A stretch of DNA of 8,188 bases from Puniceicoccales bacterium (GTDB lineage Bacteria; Verrucomicrobiota; Verrucomicrobiia; Opitutales; JAIRLM01): positions 1 through 8,188 of the forward strand of contig JAITSI010000003.1 in the NCBI GenBank assembly GCA_031287845.1, written 5' to 3'. Each line of letters opens with the position of its first letter. Positions within the stretch are counted from its first letter, which is position 1. Position numbers and translations under genes: made by a program. The notes under the pieces are model-generated. The model saw nothing but the letters and a program-made list of their open reading frames with translations. It had not been told where the DNA came from and ran no database searches. Shown in pieces: positions 5,366-8,188 of this stretch.

Positions 5366-7416
5366 AGCCAGCGGAAGAGCACGTCCTCGCCGGCGGTGGC
5401 AATGCCCAGCCTTTCTGCCTCGGCCCGCTTGGATCCCGGCCTTTCCCCCACCAGCAGCACGTCCACGCGCCGGGACAGCGCCTCCCGCACCGAGCCGCCC
5501 CGCTCCTCGATGCGGCGGCGGAGCTCCTCCCGGCCCAGGGAGGAAAAGCTGCCGGTGATGGCAAAATTCTTTCCCCGGAAAGGGGATGGGCCGGCGCTCT
5601 CCGGGAAAGGGGATGGGCCGGCCAGCTCCCGGGCAGGGGATTGGGCGGCGACGAGCCCGATGGCCGGCGTGGGGGAGAAAACGGCAAAGCCAAGGGAGGA
5701 AAGAGTTTCCAGCAGCTTGCGGTTGGCCGGGCTACGGAAAAAGCGAAAAATGCCGGCGGCGACGACCTCTCCCACGCCGTCGCAGCGGCACAGCTCGTCC
5801 CGTTCCGCCGCGGCCAGGTCCTGCAATGATGGCCAGCGGCGCAGGAGCAGCTTGGCCGTTTCGGCGCCCACGTGGGGAATGCCCAGGCCGTGCAGCAGCC
5901 GCCAGGTGGGTTGGCGCCGGCTGGCGTCGACGGCTGCCAGCAAATTTTTCGCCGAACGGGGGCCCATGCCGGGAAGCGCTGCCAGCGAATCCGCGTCGAG
6001 GGAGTAGATGTCGACGAAGTGGCGGACCAGTCCCCGCTCCAGCAGCTGGGCGATGCGGGCCGGTCCCAGGGTGGCGATGTCCAGGGCGGCCCGGGAGGCA
6101 AAGTGCTCCAGCCGGCGGGCCAGCTGGGGGGGACAGTCGGGATTGAGGCAGCGGTGGGCCACCTCCCCGTCGATGCGCACCAGCGGCTCCCCGCAGGCCG
6201 GGCACTGGGACGGGAACGCAAAGGGCAGGGCGCTGGCCGGCCGCTTCTCCGGGACCGGGGCCACGACGGCGGGAATCACCTCCCCCGCCTTTTCCAAAAA
6301 AACCGTGTCGCCGATGCGCAGGTCCTTCCGGGCAATGTCGTCGCCGTTGTGCAGGGTGGCGCTGCGGATGGTGGAACCGGCCAGGTGCACGGGGGACAGC
6401 ACCGCCACCGGCGTCACCACCCCCGTCCTTCCCACGCGCAGGCGAATGTCCTCGAGCAGGGTTTCCACCCGCTCCGGTGCAAATTTATAGGCAATGGCCC
6501 AGCGGGGGGCGGAGCTCTGCGCGCCCAGCACGGCCCGCAGCGACCGGTCGTTGGCCTTGACCACGGCACCGTCCGTTGCGAAGGCATGGCCGGAGCGGCT
6601 TTTTCCCAGTTCCTCCACGCGCTGCCAGACCTGCGCAAAGCCGCGGGCCAGGGCCCCGCCGTTGCTGGGAAATTGCCAGCGGCGCAGGGTTTCCAGCACC
6701 TCCCACTGGGTCCCAATGGCGTAGCCCAGGATCTCGTAGGCGAGGAAGTGGAGCCGGCGCCGGGCCGATTCCTTCGGATCCAGCAGCTTCAAGCTCCCGG
6801 CCGCCAGGTTCCTGGCATTGGCATAGGGTTCCTCTCCCATTTCCTCCCGTTCCGCGTTCATGGCTTGAAAGTCTTTCTCCTCCACGTGGATTTCCCCGCG
6901 CACCTCCACCACCGACTCCTCTCCCTCCTTTCCCTCCGCGGGAATGGTCCTGGGGATATCGGCCACGGCCCGCAAATTTTCCGTCACCACGTCCCCCTCG
7001 AGCCCATTTCCCCGGGTCAGGGCATGGGCCAGCCGGCCGGAGCGGTAGGTGATGGCCAGGGCCACGCCGTCGATCTTTGGCTCCACGACAAAGTCCACGG
7101 GCCCGGCGGCGGCCCGCTCCACCCGCTCCACGAAACGGCGCAGCTCGTCCTCCCCGTAGGTGTTGTTGAGGCTGAGCATGGGCTCGCGGTGGTTTTTTTT
7201 GGGAAACCGGTCCAGGCGATCATCCCCCACGCCGCCCGGGCGCAGGGTCTGCAGCGACGGGTGGGCGGCAAGCAGTTCCCCCTGGCGCCGGCGCAGCTGG
7301 TCGTAGGCAAAGTCCGAAACGGTGGGCCGCGCCTCCCCGTGGTAGCGGCGGTCGTGGCCGGCAATTTCCTCCTCCAGGCGGCGAAATTCCTCCTCCACGG
7401 CCGGATCCAAATTCAT
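5332..7416 (-). CDS. ligA: NAD-dependent DNA ligase LigA
   Basis: LigA seals nicks in replication and repair using NAD+ as the adenylate donor. With the ATG at 7416 the protein has 694 residues, slightly longer than the usual 670 or so. An ATG at 7425 would add three residues, but the GGGAG that could serve as its ribosome binding site is then too close; it is about 10 bases from the 7416 start. Domains in order: Ia (NMN binding) with YHGEARPTVSDFAYDQL at about 25-41; adenylation domain with active-site K114 in EPKIDG, motif III EVRGE (171-175), RNLAAGSLK (202-210), DGAVVK (282-287) and WAIAYKFAPE (306-315); OB fold to about 395; a Cys4 zinc finger C405, C408, C423, C428; helix-hairpin-helix region about 435-590; and a C-terminal BRCT domain about 614-686 starting GKNFAITGSF. 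A short Pro/Ser linker repeat (about 592-614) precedes BRCT and accounts for part of the extra length. All catalytic motifs are intact. It is convergent with the M20 gene. Confidence 0.96.
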   Translation of the reverse strand: MNLDPAVEEEFRRLEEEIAGHDRRYHGEARPTVSDFAYDQLRRRQGELLAAHPSLQTLRPGGVGDDRLDRFPKKNHREPMLSLNNTYGEDELRRFVERVERAAAGPVDFVVEPKIDGVALAITYRSGRLAHALTRGNGLEGDVVTENLRAVADIPRTIPAEGKEGEESVVEVRGEIHVEEKDFQAMNAEREEMGEEPYANARNLAAGSLKLLDPKESARRRLHFLAYEILGYAIGTQWEVLETLRRWQFPSNGGALARGFAQVWQRVEELGKSRSGHAFATDGAVVKANDRSLRAVLGAQSSAPRWAIAYKFAPERVETLLEDIRLRVGRTGVVTPVAVLSPVHLAGSTIRSATLHNGDDIARKDLRIGDTVFLEKAGEVIPAVVAPVPEKRPASALPFAFPSQCPACGEPLVRIDGEVAHRCLNPDCPPQLARRLEHFASRAALDIATLGPARIAQLLERGLVRHFVDIYSLDADSLAALPGMGPRSAKNLLAAVDASRRQPTWRLLHGLGIPHVGAETAKLLLRRWPSLQDLAAAERDELCRCDGVGEVVAAGIFRFFRSPANRKLLETLSSLGFAVFSPTPAIGLVAAQSPARELAGPSPFPESAGPSPFRGKNFAITGSFSSLGREELRRRIEERGGSVREALSRRVDVLLVGERPGSKRAEAERLGIATAGEDVLFRWLQESESAERRN
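5577..5646 (-). repeat. 27-base in-frame tandem repeat in the ligA linker
   Basis: Units begin at 5577, 5604 and (degenerate, partial) 5631. Since 27 is a multiple of three they encode nine-residue units, AGPSPFPES and AGPSPFRGK, preceded by a weaker SPAREL unit. The repeat lies in the flexible link between the helix-hairpin-helix and BRCT domains, where length change should be tolerated. Confidence 0.7.
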
Positions 7417-7556
7417 GGGGCCCATTCTCCCGGGACCACTCTCCCTGGCAAATGCTTTTTCCGGGTGCCCCGGGGTCCGGCTGGGGTCGTGTCCCCATTG
7501 GCCTCGCGCGGGTTGGCCCGGCCCTGCCAAGGGGCTTTTCCCAAACTCCGCCTCCT
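7417..7556. promoter_or_regulatory. Upstream region of ligA
   Basis: These 140 bases lie between the ligA start and element B and should hold the ligA promoter. GGGAG at about 7427-7431 (minus strand) is a plausible ribosome binding site for the ATG at 7416. TTGGCA near 7530 on the minus strand resembles a -35 box, but no A/T-rich -10 box follows at the right distance. The ligA frame stays open far upstream, but that part lacks LigA character and enters the repeat element. Confidence 0.35.
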
Positions 7557-7566
7557 CTTGGGTCAG

Positions 7567-7746
7567 GGTCGCAAAGGGGGCTGCCGCGCCCCCCTGCCCC
7601 CCTCCACGGAGGGCTGCCGCCATGGCACCGATGACTGGGGACAGCGGAGCTGGGGACAGCGGAGCTGGGGACAGCGCCCCCAAAAGGGCCGGGAGGTCGC
7701 AAAGGGGGCTGCCGCGCCCCTTTGCCAATCCCCCGCCCACGGAGTG
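7567..7746. repeat. Directly repeated GC-rich unit inside element B
   Basis: The 26 bases at 7567-7592 recur exactly at 7695-7720 (offset 128), and weaker similarity continues to CACGGAG in both. In the second unit GCAAAGGGG (7699-7707) pairs perfectly with CCCCTTTGC (7717-7725) across a 9-base loop. Element A has one related unit near 1420-1452. The duplication probably arose within the element family. Confidence 0.6.
7633..7676. repeat. Three 15-base tandem repeats
   Basis: The unit AGCTGGGGACAGCGG occurs at 7648-7662 and, lacking its last base, at 7663-7676; a slightly changed first copy (GACTGGGGACAGCGG) is at 7633-7647. Element A has only a diverged single-length stretch at the corresponding place (about 1352-1400), so copy number differs between the elements. 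Confidence 0.75.
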
Positions 7747-7751
7747 CCGTG

Positions 7752-7805
7752 CCGTCCGGCGCGCAATGCGCTATCATCCCTCGCTTCGCTCGGGACGCCG
7801 GACGG
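7752..7805. repeat. Perfect 10-base inverted repeat in the B-specific insert
   Basis: CCGTCCGGCG (7752-7761) and CGCCGGACGG (7796-7805) are exact complements separated by 34 bases that include the near-symmetric CCTCGCTTCGCTCGGG. A second short pair, CTATCATC (7771-7778) and GATGATAG (7861-7868), lies across and beyond it. The segment has no counterpart in element A and could be an independent small insertion or a structured RNA part. Confidence 0.5.
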
Positions 7806-8138
7806 ACGGGCGCTACGGACGGTTCCATCCAAAGCTGGCGAGCCGGCCCAACACCCAGGAGATGATAGAATGAGGTACTGGGCGATGCTTCTGCCATGGC
7901 GGATGCCATGGGCAGCGCGCAGGTCGCCCCGCGTAGCCTTTTTGTCATCAGGGCCGGCCCGCGGCACCGCCCGCTCCGCCGGGCAGCGCCCGTAAGCGGC
8001 CTTTCCCTCAAGAAATCAAGCTCCTGCACAACAGGTCCGTATCGGTCATTTTTCCAGGTGGAGGTGGAATGTGGGTTTACGGGTCCTGACCCTAGGTGTT
8101 TGGTCTCTTTGTCTTGCGGAGGGCTAGAAAAGACTATA

Positions 8139-8144
8139 GAGGAG
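8139..8144 (+). promoter_or_regulatory. Ribosome binding site for the gene at 8153
   Basis: GAGGAG lies 8 bases before the ATG, a near-ideal Shine-Dalgarno match and spacing. It is the strongest such site in the window and is the main reason to accept the truncated gene that follows. Confidence 0.75.
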
Positions 8145-8152
8145 ATCGACCT

Positions 8153-8188
8153 ATGGAAATTATTTTACATGCAGGCGCCAAGACGACG
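8153..8188 (+). CDS. Start of a gene cut by the window edge, possibly sulfotransferase-like
   Basis: Only 12 codons are present: MEIILHAGAKTT. The ATG has a strong ribosome binding site and the frame is open to the edge. A beta strand followed by HxGxxKT resembles the start of P-loop sulfotransferases, where a first strand leads into a 5'-phosphosulfate-binding loop of the type HxGxxKTGTT (known family pattern; the match here is inferred from very few residues and is not exact, with KTT where KTGT is usual). Such enzymes usually modify surface glycans. Twelve residues cannot establish the family, and another nucleotide-binding protein is possible. The gene starts 57 bases after the end of element B, so its promoter is either in that short gap or within the element. 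Confidence 0.6.
   Translation, partial: MEIILHAGAKTT

Larger units (their letters stand above)
7557..8095 (-). mobile_element. Repeat element B, longer reversed copy of element A
   Basis: Read on the minus strand from 8095, this 539-base block follows element A from its left end: the CTAG-bounded terminus (8073-8095), the segment containing GTTGTGCAGGAGCTTGA, the conserved hairpin, and then, after an insertion, the blocks around TCATCGGTGCCATGGCGG and CTCCGTGGAGGGGG. Relative to A it has about 16 extra bases near 7895-7912 and about 190 extra bases (about 7691-7880). Its inner end (7557 onward, CTTGGGTCAGG) matches the right terminus of A only partly, so the true boundary is uncertain there. 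No protein frame is conserved between copies. It is either an older, decayed copy or a longer form from which A was reduced by deletion. It fills most of the 736-base gene-free stretch between ligA and the gene starting at 8153. Confidence 0.6.

Noticed and set aside
7417..7740. Longer N terminus for LigA
   Set aside because: The frame stays open for 108 more codons, but the added sequence is Gly/Pro/Ala rich, lies partly in element B, and precedes the normal LigA start.
7567..7746. CRISPR-like array
   Set aside because: The repeats are of unequal type (a 26-base pair and 15-base tandem units) with no regular unique spacers and no cas genes in the window.
5872..7995. A 707-codon open frame on the plus strand across ligA and element B
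   Set aside because: It is antisense to LigA, whose catalytic and zinc motifs are intact on the other strand, and it runs on into the repeat element. Composition is typical of a shadow frame.
7220..8029. Minus-strand frame upstream of and overlapping ligA, through element B
   Set aside because: It overlaps the true LigA start in another frame and is built from repeat blocks; no recognised domain was seen.

Overview
This is a GC-rich bacterial window with three complete housekeeping-type genes, one complete unknown membrane-protein gene, and gene fragments at both ends. The order is: a possible fragment (1-157, minus); a two-helix membrane protein (121-933, minus); pheT (1488-3938, minus); an M20 dipeptidase (4037-5365, plus); ligA (5332-7416, minus); and the start of a plus-strand gene (from 8153) that may be sulfotransferase-like. 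pheT and the dipeptidase diverge from a 98-base gap. The dipeptidase and ligA converge and overlap by 34 bases at their 3' ends. No tRNA, rRNA or CRISPR array is visible.

The least ordinary feature is a pair of related non-coding repeat elements in opposite orientation. Element A (1118-1491) is 374 bases long, has 23-base imperfect terminal inverted repeats (20 of 23 positions match), begins and ends with CTAG, and looks like a MITE. Element B (7557-8095) shares its blocks in the same order but carries about 190 extra bases, has one degenerate end, and is reversed. The pair brackets pheT, the dipeptidase and ligA. The pheT stop codon TAG lies inside the terminal CTAG of element A. Single-base length differences between the copies shift the reading frame, so the open frames seen in the elements are not genes.

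The host has high GC with frequent short A/T-only islands (AAATTT-like) inside its genes. pheT has no pheS beside it, which is seen in several phyla including chlamydiae and Bacteroidetes. A member of the Planctomycetes-Verrucomicrobia-Chlamydiae group is a guess; the sequence does not settle it. The 270-residue gene at the left is much richer in A+T than the rest and may be acquired. The genes do not form one pathway: PheT charges tRNA-Phe, LigA seals DNA nicks, and the M20 enzyme probably degrades peptides. No complete new defence or metabolic system is visible; the repeat family is the main item for follow-up.
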